From: JBEEOW01 sp041191405
GTDB taxonomy: Bacteria; Bacteroidota; Bacteroidia; Cytophagales; UBA9547
Direction of reading: 5' to 3'
DNA length: 39,141 bases
Assembly: GCA_041191405.1 (NCBI GenBank)
Contig: JBEEOW010000032.1
Location: 1-39,141, forward strand
Shown: positions 25,539 to 33,322 of the stretch, piece by piece
How positions within the stretch are numbered: the first letter of the stretch is position 1
Layout: every line of letters begins with the position of its first letter
The notes under the pieces: model-generated
Databases searched by the model: none
What the model saw: the letters and a program-made list of their open reading frames with translations, nothing else
What the model was told of the DNA's origin: nothing
Translations under genes and position numbers: made by a program

Positions 25539-25751
25539 TCATTTAAATTCAACTCCATGATTTCTTAAAACAACAATTAATTCACTATATAATACTACGT
25601 TCATCCATTTCATTTTATATATTTCTGCCAATGTAAATTCTAATAATTTCTCAATATTAGGAATTTTATGTACTCCAAAAAAACGTTTTAACCCTCTACT
25701 CATTTCAAGATTTTTATAAGGAGTTTGGTAATTTGTTTTTAAATTTTCCAT
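25539..25751 (-). CDS. Small hypothetical protein
   Basis: 70 residues, basic N-terminus (TPYKNLEMSRGLKRFFG) then helical (LLEFTLAEIYKMKWMN, LIVVLRNHG). The FTLAEIYKM stretch looks like a short helix-hairpin DNA-binding motif. It stands alone between the HicBA promoter and a terminator at 25784. Function is unknown. Confidence 0.5.
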   Translation of the reverse strand: MENLKTNYQTPYKNLEMSRGLKRFFGVHKIPNIEKLLEFTLAEIYKMKWMNVVLYSELIVVLRNHGVEFK

Positions 25752-25783
25752 TATGCTACAACTTTTAAGATTCCGTAAACAAT

Positions 25784-25815
25784 AAACGCCAATAACCGTT
25801 AGATTATTGGCGTTT
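25784..25815 (-). terminator. Strong intrinsic terminator of the early small-gene run
   Basis: AAACGCCAATAA pairs with TTATTGGCGTTT around an 8-base loop, 55 bp after the stop at 25870. It ends the leftward early transcript. Confidence 0.85.
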
Positions 25816-25869
25816 TAAGTATTAATTACTCTTCCCACAAAGTAAAGAACTTTGTAAAGATATTAAAAT

Positions 25870-26133
25870 TTAACCTTTTTTAAAATCATTATAAAAACTT
25901 ACATAAAGGCTATATTCTTTAGGATAGAATGTTTTAAAATATTTTTTAGTATCAAAATTACTTTTTCTAATTGCTAAAGAATTATCAATATTTAAAGAAC
26001 AAACCCCTACAAATATCTTTTTTCTGCATTCGTCTAATTCGTTAATTATTTGGCTGTAATAAATTCCTTGCGAAACTAAAATGTTTATTAAAACATCAAA
26101 TTCAATTGGGATATTTTCTTCTTCAATTTCCAT
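25870..26133 (-). CDS. Hypothetical small protein, last gene of the early run
   Basis: 87 residues with no membrane segment. The sequence is helical with an acidic start (MEIEEENIPIEFD) and an aromatic, lysine-rich end (KYFKTFYPKEYSLYVSFYND). It is separated by 1 bp from the 31-codon membrane gene upstream. No family is recognised. Confidence 0.5.
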   Translation of the reverse strand: MEIEEENIPIEFDVLINILVSQGIYYSQIINELDECRKKIFVGVCSLNIDNSLAIRKSNFDTKKYFKTFYPKEYSLYVSFYNDFKKG

Positions 26134-26134
26134 A

Positions 26135-26230
26135 TTACCCTTTAATAAGACCTATAATTATTACTGTTGCGATAAATAAACTACATGAAGTTCCGGGATA
26201 TTCATTTAATAATTCAAAAATTTCTCTCAT
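26135..26230 (-). CDS. 31-residue single-TM phage peptide
   Basis: Reads MREIFELLNEYPGTSCSLF followed by a hydrophobic helix ending in GLIKG. Short peptides of this plan (amphipathic NEYPGT start then one TM) recur in Bacteroidota phages as far as I recall. It overlaps the ASCH-like gene by 17 bp and is followed by the next gene after 1 bp, which supports it being translated. Confidence 0.5.
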   Translation of the reverse strand: MREIFELLNEYPGTSCSLFIATVIIIGLIKG

Positions 26231-26669
26231 ATTCAGGGTATCTAAAATTTGTAAAATGAATTATTGCCATTGGTTCACTTCCGGGTGATTTAAACCAATC
26301 ACAGAAATCAAAGAAATCAAGTCCGTCATTTTCTGCAATTACGTCCCAATCAATTTTACCATCTCCAATTGAAGCCCAAACACCATTGTCGGGATTTGAT
26401 AATTTCTGAATACCAATATCGCTTTTACTATCAAATTGCTGTATTTCTCTTTGTTTTGAATTGTAAGGCTTACCTTCCCAAACTCTTACAGAAAGTACAG
26501 CCCAACCAGCTTTTACTTCTAAAATTCTTTTCTCCCATAATTCAAAATTATTTCTAAGCGTATGTTTTTTTGTACCTGCTTTTATCAATGCAGGGAAATG
26601 TGTATATGCTCCAGCTTTTTTATGAGTTTTAGGAAATTGCTGAGAAACTATTAAGACGTATGTTTTCAT
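26214..26669 (-). CDS. ASCH/PUA-like domain protein
   Basis: 151 residues. The pattern IKAGTKKHTLRNNFELWEKR followed by a beta segment (AGWAVLSVRVWEGKPY) matches ASCH-type small RNA- or modified-base-binding domains, where a conserved K-x-H-T-x-R lies in the first helix and loop. The C-terminal part includes LDFFDFCDWFK. In phages such proteins are conserved accessory genes of unclear role. The fold call is tentative. Confidence 0.5.
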   Translation of the reverse strand: MKTYVLIVSQQFPKTHKKAGAYTHFPALIKAGTKKHTLRNNFELWEKRILEVKAGWAVLSVRVWEGKPYNSKQREIQQFDSKSDIGIQKLSNPDNGVWASIGDGKIDWDVIAENDGLDFFDFCDWFKSPGSEPMAIIHFTNFRYPEYERNF

Positions 26670-26672
26670 ATC

Positions 26673-27128
26673 TTAAAATTTATAAGCTAATTCTTTGAAA
26701 TTATTATTTGCAGCATACAGATTCTGCAAATGATGAACTGTTAAAATTGGGTGCAAATAGTTTTTATAACTGATTACCATTTCATCAGTACATAAAACCA
26801 AGTCCAATTCACGTAGTAGTAATTCGTTTAATTCTCCAACATAAAACCAACAATCTATTTTTTTGAAACCAAAATTTTTAACCAGCATTTTAGTTGTTAA
26901 TTTAATTGGCTCAATGAAATAAATAAATTGTGAGTAGGTTTCGTAATATGTGTTTGGCTTTTGATTTATGTGTTTTAAACCGATACTATAAGTTAATTTC
27001 CTATCTAAATCAACCGTTTCTGATATGCTTGTTACTTCTAAAATAACACCTTTAAGCTTTGGGTGATGTTTAGGATTGTTAACCCTTACTAGGTTACCAA
27101 TCCTTAATTCCTTTGCATCAATTTTCAT
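26673..27128 (-). CDS. Conserved Bacteroidota phage protein (LRIGN / VHHLQNLY type)
   Basis: 151 residues with the characteristic beginning ELRIGNLVRV and ending ILTVHHLQNLYAANN, a pairing I recognise from many Bacteroidota phage accessory proteins of unknown function. The middle holds mixed beta-like segments. It overlaps the next upstream gene by 4 bp. It supports a phage origin for the element but gives no biochemical role. Confidence 0.65.
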   Translation of the reverse strand: MKIDAKELRIGNLVRVNNPKHHPKLKGVILEVTSISETVDLDRKLTYSIGLKHINQKPNTYYETYSQFIYFIEPIKLTTKMLVKNFGFKKIDCWFYVGELNELLLRELDLVLCTDEMVISYKNYLHPILTVHHLQNLYAANNNFKELAYKF

Positions 27129-27421
27129 ACTTCTGTATTTTCAAGGTAATCTTGTAATTGCATTTTTTGAGATTCAAACTCCCATGATTTCGCAACAATT
27201 TGTTCTAATGGCTTATGTATTTTATAAAGCTTTTTCTTATATTCTTTAGCCTTTTCTTTAGCATAATGAACTTCTTCCCAACCATGTCTATCATAATTTT
27301 CTTTATCAAGCAAAACCTCTGTAGCCATAATTAATTTGTCAAGTACTTCTACTAAACACCAAGGATCACTTAATCCCAAATCGTCCTTTTCAATTACAAT
27401 ACAATCTTTAATTTTTGCCAT
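27125..27421 (-). CDS. Helical small phage protein
   Basis: 98 residues, mostly helical and charged. The segment HGWEEVHYAKEKAKEYKKKL follows a CLVEVLDKLIMATEVLL helix, suggesting a helical hairpin. It lies in the tight early leftward run and overlaps the next gene by 4 bp. Function is unknown. Confidence 0.55.
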   Translation of the reverse strand: MAKIKDCIVIEKDDLGLSDPWCLVEVLDKLIMATEVLLDKENYDRHGWEEVHYAKEKAKEYKKKLYKIHKPLEQIVAKSWEFESQKMQLQDYLENTEV

Positions 27422-27426
27422 TTTGA

Positions 27427-27678
27427 TTAAATATTTTCATTTGAATCTTCATTTTCTTTGTGTCCAGGACAACCACCTCCAAAAGGGTCAAAACCTACGC
27501 ATCCAGCTGAGGGAATAAGTTTGTGTCCTTTTGCTTGAAGTTCAGCTATTTGCTTTCTTACAATTTTATCAGGCATAGTTCTACCACTATCGTAAAAGAA
27601 AATGTTGATTTTCTTACCTTCAAAATGCTTCAATAAGCCTTCAATGTTTGTGCTTAAGTGACGTGTAACTGATGCCAT
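27427..27678 (-). CDS. Small protein with Cys/Gly/His cluster
   Basis: 83 residues. The C-terminal SAGCVGFDPFGGGCPGH segment has two Cys and a His that could bind metal. The N-terminal part (KKINIFFYDSGRTMPDKIVR) looks like a small alpha/beta nucleotide- or RNA-binding segment. It is tightly packed with both neighbours. No family is recognised. Confidence 0.55.
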   Translation of the reverse strand: MASVTRHLSTNIEGLLKHFEGKKINIFFYDSGRTMPDKIVRKQIAELQAKGHKLIPSAGCVGFDPFGGGCPGHKENEDSNENI

Positions 27679-27680
27679 TT

Positions 27681-28187
27681 TTACTGATATATTATTTCGT
27701 TAAATTCTGATTTAAACTTTTCAATTCCTTTGTCAGAAATTGAGTAATAAACATTTCCTAATCGTTCCCATTTGTGAGCTAATTCATTGGCTAACAATTT
27801 TTCAAAAAACAGATAATCTTTTTCTCCATTTTGATGTAATCTTTCAAGTGATTCTACTCTACACATACAGAAGTAATTCCTGTAAAACTCTTTGGGTAAT
27901 TTCTTATCCTTTTTTTTCTTTGAGCGAATTGCTAATTCAAGATTCACTCCCAAGGTGTGACTAATGATGCTCAATTCATCTTCGTTAAACTTTTCAACTA
28001 TTGGCTGATCCACTTTTGTAATAGACCTCCAAACAATTTTAGGGTTCTCTTTCTCAAATTTTGCGATTGCTAATTCACAATCTTTTTTATTAACCTCAAT
28101 CACCTTACTACCCATTTGCCCGAACTCGTCTTTATAAGTAAACTTATATTGGTGTTCGTTTTTTAATTCAACTATTGGCTGATCCAT
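27681..28187 (-). CDS. Hypothetical protein with a repeated DQPIVE segment
   Basis: 168 residues. DQPIVE occurs at residues 2-7 and again at about 60-65, so the N-terminal ~60 residues may be a fused or duplicated leader, and an older start could lie at the second copy. The rest is helical and lysine-rich with a C-terminal winged-helix-like YYSISDKGIEKF. Its role may be DNA-binding, but no family is recognised. Confidence 0.5.
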   Translation of the reverse strand: MDQPIVELKNEHQYKFTYKDEFGQMGSKVIEVNKKDCELAIAKFEKENPKIVWRSITKVDQPIVEKFNEDELSIISHTLGVNLELAIRSKKKKDKKLPKEFYRNYFCMCRVESLERLHQNGEKDYLFFEKLLANELAHKWERLGNVYYSISDKGIEKFKSEFNEIIYQ

Positions 28188-28198
28188 AATTCGTATAT

Positions 28199-28399
28199 TT
28201 AAATCTGACTAATTTCATCTATTGCTTGTTGAGCGATTGTTTCAGGGAATGACCGTAACTCATCTCCATTGGTAGGGTTTGCCATGCGTAGTAATGCTTT
28301 TTGGGCCACATTAAGTTTAGCTTTTAACCTTACCATTTGTGTACAGAAATTTACAATTTCATGAGCTTGTAAATCTGTATTTGGTTTGTCATTTGCCAT
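28199..28399 (-). CDS. Small helical hypothetical protein
   Basis: 66 residues from ATG at 28399 (MANDKPNTDLQAHEIVNF). An in-frame ATG at 28423 would add eight residues and overlap the upstream gene by 20 bp; the inner start follows that gene's stop by 4 bp and begins MAN like the upstream product, so it is preferred. It has two helices (MVRLKAKLNVAQKALLRM; ETIAQQAIDEISQI). Function is unknown. Confidence 0.5.
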   Translation of the reverse strand: MANDKPNTDLQAHEIVNFCTQMVRLKAKLNVAQKALLRMANPTNGDELRSFPETIAQQAIDEISQI

Positions 28400-28403
28400 A
28401 AAT

Positions 28404-28631
28404 TCAGTTTTTAGGGTAATCATTATCTTTTAACACTTTTAAATCTGCATCAATAAAACCTCCATTTTGAAGGTATTGAGTAGCGTTATTCATAATAAAC
28501 TTACCGTATTGGTTGTAGAGCTTATCTGTTTCTTTGTGCCAAAATACCCACCAAAACCTTACAGTATTGAAGTAAGTAATTTCTTTATTTTGTTGACCTA
28601 ATCTCCCTGTGTAGTCTGTACTATTCGCCAT
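28404..28631 (-). CDS. Aromatic-rich small hypothetical protein
   Basis: 75 residues, soluble despite many Trp, Tyr and Phe residues (TVRFWWVFWHKETDKLYNQ). It overlaps the upstream membrane/coiled-coil gene by 11 bp. Co-expressed with the early run. No family is recognised. Confidence 0.5.
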   Translation of the reverse strand: MANSTDYTGRLGQQNKEITYFNTVRFWWVFWHKETDKLYNQYGKFIMNNATQYLQNGGFIDADLKVLKDNDYPKN

Positions 28632-29310
28632 TTCTTTCTACTTTTTTGCGTGAAAGCTTGTTTTTAAGTTGTTCTATTTCTGATTGTAATTCGGTAATAT
28701 TTCCATTCAGGAAAAGGATATTACTATCAGCTTGTTGCAATTTGTAATCACGTAAGTTGATGTCGTTTTTCAATTCAGTGATTTGAGTTGATAATATTTC
28801 TACATTATTTTGTTCTACATCTAGCAATGATTTTAACATTACTTTACTATTTCTTAAATCAATATTTTCAAGCTCTATATCGCTTAGTTTTGTGATTGAC
28901 AATTTGTATTCAATCCACTTTTTAACAAACAATTCGGCATAGATGTAATTGATATAAGCTACCAATGCAGAAACAAATACTATCCTACAAATAACCATTA
29001 TCTCTATTTGTGTAAACACATCAAAGAAAAACAAGGTCATTAAAAAAGTACAAATAGCCAGTAATATATTTACTCGTTTATGTACATAATTTGCATTAGC
29101 TGTTGTAAGTAAAACAGTAAACTCAAACCCTATTGCCATTAACCAGCTTGTAACTTGTTTTGCCCAGTTATCCATATCCGTAGGCAATGTTCGGATAAAC
29201 AAAGTGTGGCTATCAAATACCAATGCAACGATTATTAAAAACATTGCTACCATTACAGCCTTTACCGAAGTTATATAATTTGCTACCTTTTCCATATCAC
29301 AATTTTTCAC
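28621..29310 (-). CDS. Membrane protein with C-terminal coiled coil
   Basis: 229 residues. About four membrane helices cover residues ~12-125 (AVMVAMFLIIVALVF; FLMTLFFFDVF; IVFVSALVAYINYIYA). Residues ~135-225 form a long coiled coil with heptad-like Leu/Ile spacing (LSTQITELKNDINLRDYKL). The start lies inside the AATTGTG repeat array, so the array is also its 5' leader and expression may be linked to replication or to a protein binding the repeats. It may anchor replicating DNA to the membrane; inference only. Confidence 0.65.
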   Translation of the reverse strand: MKNCDMEKVANYITSVKAVMVAMFLIIVALVFDSHTLFIRTLPTDMDNWAKQVTSWLMAIGFEFTVLLTTANANYVHKRVNILLAICTFLMTLFFFDVFTQIEIMVICRIVFVSALVAYINYIYAELFVKKWIEYKLSITKLSDIELENIDLRNSKVMLKSLLDVEQNNVEILSTQITELKNDINLRDYKLQQADSNILFLNGNITELQSEIEQLKNKLSRKKVERNGE

Positions 29311-29488
29311 AATTTTGAATTACAATTTTTCACAATTTCTCCACAATTTTCACAATTTTTCACAATTGCAATTGTGAAAAATTGTAACAATACCTTTTAA
29401 TTATCAACTATTTACATTTTTAAAATTGTGAAAATTGTAAAAATTGTAAATTGTGAAGCAATTGTGAACCTGCAATTGTGAAATTGTG
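29298..29488. repeat. Iteron-like AATTGTG/CACAATT array, candidate origin of replication
   Basis: CACAATT begins at 29298, 29308, 29331, 29342, 29351 and 29361 (TACAATT at 29321), about one helical turn apart. Inverted copies (AATTGTG or AATTGTA) follow from 29370 to 29488. At the junction, 29352-29385 is a perfect 34-bp palindrome centred on TTG|CAA. The array fills the gap upstream of the membrane gene and extends into the 3' end of the 349-codon gene. Phased short repeats beside replication genes are typical of iteron origins or partition sites. Confidence 0.6.
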
Positions 29489-30453
29489 AGCTCTTTTAGA
29501 TACTTTTTCACAAGTGCTATTTTTGCTTTCATTGATAATTCGTCATGCTCTGTACTTCCTTTTTTTGCAAATTCGTAGGTTGCTATTTTATCATTGCGAT
29601 GTTTAATTGCAATATTTGTTTGAAGCATTATTTCATTTTTTTTGATTGAGAAAGCATTTTTAAAAGCTTCTATTTTTTGTGGAGTAGTAAATTCCACTAA
29701 TCTACAATTCTCAAAAAAGTTATAAAGCAATTCAAGATTATAAGCATAGGCTTCATCATTTGCTAAGCAATTTTGAATATCCTGAGCAATAGCAATCATT
29801 GATTCGTAATCATGTTGAAGCTGCAATTCATGCTTAAATTCAATCTTATTCATTTGGGCCAAATGCTGTGCTTTTGCTTCTGCCAATTGCATATCACGTT
29901 CAATAGTCGCTTGAATCATTTTTGCTTCAATTCTGAATTTTGAATTTAAATACGCTCTAATCGCATTTACCCAGTTAGCGACAGAAATCCCCATCCACAC
30001 ACCGAAGTCGCCTGTAATTGCACTTTCTGTTGCATATTCAAGCTCTTTAAAAGTTAGCATCATGAAGTGTATTTTAATTTTAGCTGCAATCCTTTCTCCT
30101 AACAATTCTCTATCACTTTCAGCAGGGATTTTTTGATTTGTATCACGGTACATAATGTCAACCAACTTCATTGCAAACATTTCAAAATGAACTTCACTTT
30201 TAAGTGTTGCAATTCGTGGGGAATTTTGCATCATGTCAAGTAACATTCGAGTTTCTCTAGTCACTTGCATTACACCAGTTCCAGGTGTATGCACTTCAGT
30301 AATGTGTGGTAGCAATGATCCGTTTTTATGAATTGCTGGAGTTTGGTTATCTTCATGCTTAATGATTTTCAAACCGTTTTCAGCTTCATTTGCTATTACC
30401 TTATCAAATTTGATTGGGTAATAATCTTTAGAATTGTGGTTGTGTACCTGCAT
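29404..30453 (-). CDS. Replication-associated protein beside the origin candidate
   Basis: 349 residues. The N-terminal ~60 residues are polar. A helical region (HFMMLTFKELEYATESAITG, then VWMGISVANWVNAIRAYL) and a long charged helix around 190-220 follow. The final ~20 residues (QVHNCFTIYNFYNFHNFKN) are a translation of the repeat array and look like an incidental extension. Overlap of 26 bp with the DnaD-like gene and position beside the array suggest a role in replication initiation or helicase loading, but no domain is recognised with confidence. Confidence 0.6.
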   Translation of the reverse strand: MQVHNHNSKDYYPIKFDKVIANEAENGLKIIKHEDNQTPAIHKNGSLLPHITEVHTPGTGVMQVTRETRMLLDMMQNSPRIATLKSEVHFEMFAMKLVDIMYRDTNQKIPAESDRELLGERIAAKIKIHFMMLTFKELEYATESAITGDFGVWMGISVANWVNAIRAYLNSKFRIEAKMIQATIERDMQLAEAKAQHLAQMNKIEFKHELQLQHDYESMIAIAQDIQNCLANDEAYAYNLELLYNFFENCRLVEFTTPQKIEAFKNAFSIKKNEIMLQTNIAIKHRNDKIATYEFAKKGSTEHDELSMKAKIALVKKYLKELTISQLQVHNCFTIYNFYNFHNFKNVNS

Positions 30454-31699
30454 TTTGATGTTTTGCTATAATTCGATTGTAAATATTTCTATTTTGTTGA
30501 TTCAAAGCTTCAACTCTTGAAATTGGTTGAGTTCCTTTTCCTTCCAGTTCTTTTCGGTTTGCATTTCTCAACTCAAGTACAATAGCAGAAATCTTTTTCA
30601 TTGTAAAAGTGAAGGAATACAGGCTTTTTTGCAGAAACTCACTTAATTTAAACCTCTGATTTATAATATCTTGATAATAATTACATATATCTCTATGTAA
30701 AATATCAATTTCATCATCAGCATAGTTTCTATTTTTGCGACACTCCTTTTCAAACCACTTAATCAGCGAGTTAATTGCGAAATTGTCTTCTTTGTTGTTT
30801 GCGTAGGTTGTTCCTTGGGTTTCATATATGTAAACAAGCTTATCCCTACAAGGATGCTTTTCTTTTTTTGCCGCAACTTTTTTTTCTTTTCCTTTTGATG
30901 AAACAGAATCAGTCATATTGGCATTGTTTTCAAAATATTTTTTAAAAGAAAAATTTTGAAGTTTAACCGATTTTTCCAAAACCAAATCAGTAAAAGCATT
31001 TTTAATATTGACGATAGTCAATAGAAATTTTCTCTTTTTTTCTTTTCCTTTTTCTTCTTTTATTTTATTTATATTTCTTTTCTTTTCTTTTACCTCGTTT
31101 TTTGTAGTTTTAATTGAATTAAAAGTATCGTTAATTGAATTATGAGGCACATTAATTGAATTAACAGGCACATTTAATATTTTTGCATCAAAATTTTGCT
31201 CAATTGTATCAACTTCGCTTTCTTCATTTTCTGTACTAATTCCAAACTTTTTAGCATTATACAAAACAGCATCTTGAACATCAATCAGCATATATTCTTC
31301 AACAATTCCCTCCTGGAATAACTTCCTTTCTTTAGCACAAACCACCCAATTTTGCTGTGCTTCTTCACAAGTTAAAATGCCAAATTTGTTAGCCTTTTCT
31401 TTGCTCAGAATATCTTCTTCAAACATAAATTCGAGCATTCCTGTAATTGCACTTTCGTCAATTCTAAGCTCATCTGCGAGCAAAAACAAGCGTTTCTTTT
31501 CGTATGGAATAAAATAACCTCCATCAGTATTTGCCCCCATACGCACACGCAATTCATCGTAAAAACCAATCCCTACAAGACCGAACCTACTTCTTAAAAG
31601 CTTTCGGCTCATGTTATCCATGATTGAAATTGAAATGTATTGCAAGTGTTGTTTGAATGCTGCACCTTTCTTTTTGGCTTTCAATTTAACTTCTCTCAT
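30428..31699 (-). CDS. DUF4373 (Lin1244/Lin1753-like) DnaD-type replication protein
   Basis: 423 residues. The N-terminal domain (~15-150) has the pattern of this family: FGLVGIGFYDELRVRMGANT, then DGGYFIPYE and a helix-turn-helix-like LLADELRIDESAITG. A lysine-rich linker (KEKKRNINKIKEEKGKEKKR) joins a C-terminal helical region (~280-390) of the kind found in DnaD/primosome proteins. Such proteins open the origin or load the helicase in Bacteroidota and Firmicutes phages. A shorter paralogue lies at 33772-34341. It overlaps neighbours on both sides. Confidence 0.7.
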   Translation of the reverse strand: MREVKLKAKKKGAAFKQHLQYISISIMDNMSRKLLRSRFGLVGIGFYDELRVRMGANTDGGYFIPYEKKRLFLLADELRIDESAITGMLEFMFEEDILSKEKANKFGILTCEEAQQNWVVCAKERKLFQEGIVEEYMLIDVQDAVLYNAKKFGISTENEESEVDTIEQNFDAKILNVPVNSINVPHNSINDTFNSIKTTKNEVKEKKRNINKIKEEKGKEKKRKFLLTIVNIKNAFTDLVLEKSVKLQNFSFKKYFENNANMTDSVSSKGKEKKVAAKKEKHPCRDKLVYIYETQGTTYANNKEDNFAINSLIKWFEKECRKNRNYADDEIDILHRDICNYYQDIINQRFKLSEFLQKSLYSFTFTMKKISAIVLELRNANRKELEGKGTQPISRVEALNQQNRNIYNRIIAKHQNAGTQPQF

Positions 31700-31865
31700 G
31701 GCGTGCTTCTCTTTGTAATCGTATAAGGCTTTTTTGAGCTTCTAAGCGTTCAATTTGTGCTTGGTATACCTGAAACTCATTATCTCTGATATTTCGCTGT
31801 AATCGGTCAATTTTAGCATCCAAATCACCAATTTGTTTGTGCAAACTTTCAACACTATTTACCAT
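31686..31865 (-). CDS. 59-residue coiled-coil protein
   Basis: A short frame overlapping the replication gene by 14 bp and the next upstream gene by 11 bp. It is one continuous charged helix (LHKQIGDLDAKIDRLQRN; AQIERLEAQKSLIRLQRE) with leucine/isoleucine heptads, so probably a dimer. The overlaps and coding character support it being real. Function is unknown. Confidence 0.55.
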   Translation of the reverse strand: MVNSVESLHKQIGDLDAKIDRLQRNIRDNEFQVYQAQIERLEAQKSLIRLQREARHERS

Positions 31866-32067
31866 GATAGAAGTGGTTAATTTTAAAATTCAATGATTTG
31901 ATTTGTTGGCGATAATAGCGTACTTCAAAATGTTGTAAACAACAAATCAATTGAATTACTACAGCTCCAAATGTTCGCCATGAAAACCCCTCAAAAATCA
32001 ATTCTGAGGTGTAAATAATTACAATTGGCACAGATGTAATTAGAAATAGTTTTTGAAATAAATTCAT
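31855..32067 (-). CDS. Small two-TM protein
   Basis: 70 residues with hydrophobic segments at ~4-22 (FQKLFLITSVPIVIIYTSEL) and ~32-47 (FGAVVIQLICCL), then a basic tail. It overlaps the coiled-coil gene. It could be a holin-like or host-membrane protein, but its place in the early cluster argues against a lysis role. Bases 32068-32198 upstream hold no supported gene. Confidence 0.5.
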   Translation of the reverse strand: MNLFQKLFLITSVPIVIIYTSELIFEGFSWRTFGAVVIQLICCLQHFEVRYYRQQIKSLNFKINHFYHGK

Positions 32068-32198
32068 AATAACAAAATGATAAACAGTAGGTTACAATTT
32101 CAATTTGCACCAAGAAAAAGGCATGAACTTTCATCTCAACATTTGGAGTAATGTTGTGCTTTACTTAAGCGACCTTGGTGTGTGGGATTTTTAGATGA

Positions 32199-32507
32199 TT
32201 AGGCTATATGTTTTCCTTCAACATTTCTAGCTTTTCTATCTTCGGTTCGTTTATTTAACCAAAGCAAAGCTTCATCTAATTTGGTAATAGAAATTGCATT
32301 TTCTCTGCAAGGAAATTTAGCTTGAAGGCTATTTAATCTGTTTATTAAAACTTTGATTACTTCCTCTGTAGTAGTTCCATCATTAATGGTTTTTAATTCA
32401 CCATTTCCTTGATGTTCTTTGTGGATAAATTGTAGGATTTGTCCAGGAGAATTTGTGTTTTCAAAATTGGGCAATTCGTATGTATGCCCTTCAACTAAAA
32501 CATTCAT
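32199..32507 (-). CDS. Acb2/Tad1-like cyclic-nucleotide sponge (anti-CBASS/anti-Thoeris)
   Basis: 102 residues. The N-terminal ~40 residues are beta-like. Then two long helices follow: DGTTTEEVIKVLINRLNSL and, after FPCRENAISITKLDEA, LLWLNKRTEDRKAR, ending NVEGKH. The FPCREN-x-x-ITKL-x-EAL-x-W-x-x-KRT-x-DR pattern is the signature I know from phage proteins named Acb2/Tad1-domain. Characterised members sequester cyclic dinucleotides, cyclic trinucleotides or gcADPR and so block CBASS or Thoeris immunity. Its place in the early cluster fits an immune-evasion role. Which signal it binds cannot be read from sequence. Confidence 0.7.
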   Translation of the reverse strand: MNVLVEGHTYELPNFENTNSPGQILQFIHKEHQGNGELKTINDGTTTEEVIKVLINRLNSLQAKFPCRENAISITKLDEALLWLNKRTEDRKARNVEGKHIA

Positions 32508-32512
32508 TTAAA

Positions 32513-33310
32513 CTAAACATTAAAGACAGGAATAGAAGGAATATCTGCAAGTGTTTTTTCAAACAACTCAAATTTCAAATTTTCGATTACTTCGTAAACT
32601 TCTACACAAGCAATTTGGAATTTAACTTGGTCAGCAGAAACAATAGGATAAAGTTCTACAAGTAATACTTTTCTTTCAACGTCCTGGAATAGTCTAACCT
32701 TAACCTTGAATGAATATGTAATATCAGCACCTTCAGAATTGATTTTCTTTTCTAATGCTGTAGATGTACTACCATTTTGTTCGTTTTTAACATCTTTTTG
32801 AATAGTTTCAATTTTAGCGTTGAAACTATTTAGCTTTGCCATTAAATCAATAAACTCTTGTTGAGATGCAAAATAGTGGCGTAGCTTTTTAAACTTATCC
32901 CTTAAGTTTTGAATGGTATGCGAAGCATCTTCATTAAAACCAAATAGGCGAGCTTCTGCGTGTTCAGTTAATGTACCAACTACAGTTGCTTTGTTTACAG
33001 GGTCACGGTCATTTACAACAAGCCTAATAAAGTTTTGATTTTCACTCACTTCAACATAAGAGTGACTTGCATCAATTGTGTTAGCTCTGTGTTTTGCATA
33101 TTCAGCTGGAGCATAAATAGAACCTTTAAGTTCAAGATTTAAAGGAGCTTGCTCTTTTAGTAAATCAGGAGCATTTCCAGTTCTAATTACAAGTTCTTTG
33201 GTATTATTAGATTTTTCAAATTCAATAATTGCACCAATTACATTTTTTAATTTTTCTCCAATAGCTTCTCCAGGAGCTTCGTTGATTTTGTCGTCTAATT
33301 CGTTTGACAT
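32513..33310 (-). CDS. Conserved early phage protein (DUF2303-like?)
   Basis: 265 residues, mixed fold without membrane segments: an early strand (TKELVIRTG), a helical centre (LRDKFKKLRHYFASQQEFID), then a beta-rich end (ITYSFKVKVRLFQDVERKVL). The general layout recalls the YfdQ/DUF2303 phage family, but the match is weak. It lies 5 bp upstream of the Acb2/Tad1-like gene and 12 bp from a coiled-coil gene, so it belongs to the early recombination or replication group. Treat as unassigned. Confidence 0.55.
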   Translation of the reverse strand: MSNELDDKINEAPGEAIGEKLKNVIGAIIEFEKSNNTKELVIRTGNAPDLLKEQAPLNLELKGSIYAPAEYAKHRANTIDASHSYVEVSENQNFIRLVVNDRDPVNKATVVGTLTEHAEARLFGFNEDASHTIQNLRDKFKKLRHYFASQQEFIDLMAKLNSFNAKIETIQKDVKNEQNGSTSTALEKKINSEGADITYSFKVKVRLFQDVERKVLLVELYPIVSADQVKFQIACVEVYEVIENLKFELFEKTLADIPSIPVFNV

Positions 33311-33322
33311 GATATATTTAGA

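Noticed and set aside
29298..29488. CRISPR-like repeat array
   Set aside because: The units are 7-10 bp with no unique spacers and change orientation midway, so iterons fit and CRISPR does not.
32068..32198. Possible tRNA or small gene between 31855 and 32199
   Set aside because: No cloverleaf or T-loop sequence could be drawn, and the only short frame overlaps the next gene out of frame with a Cys/Tyr-rich translation.
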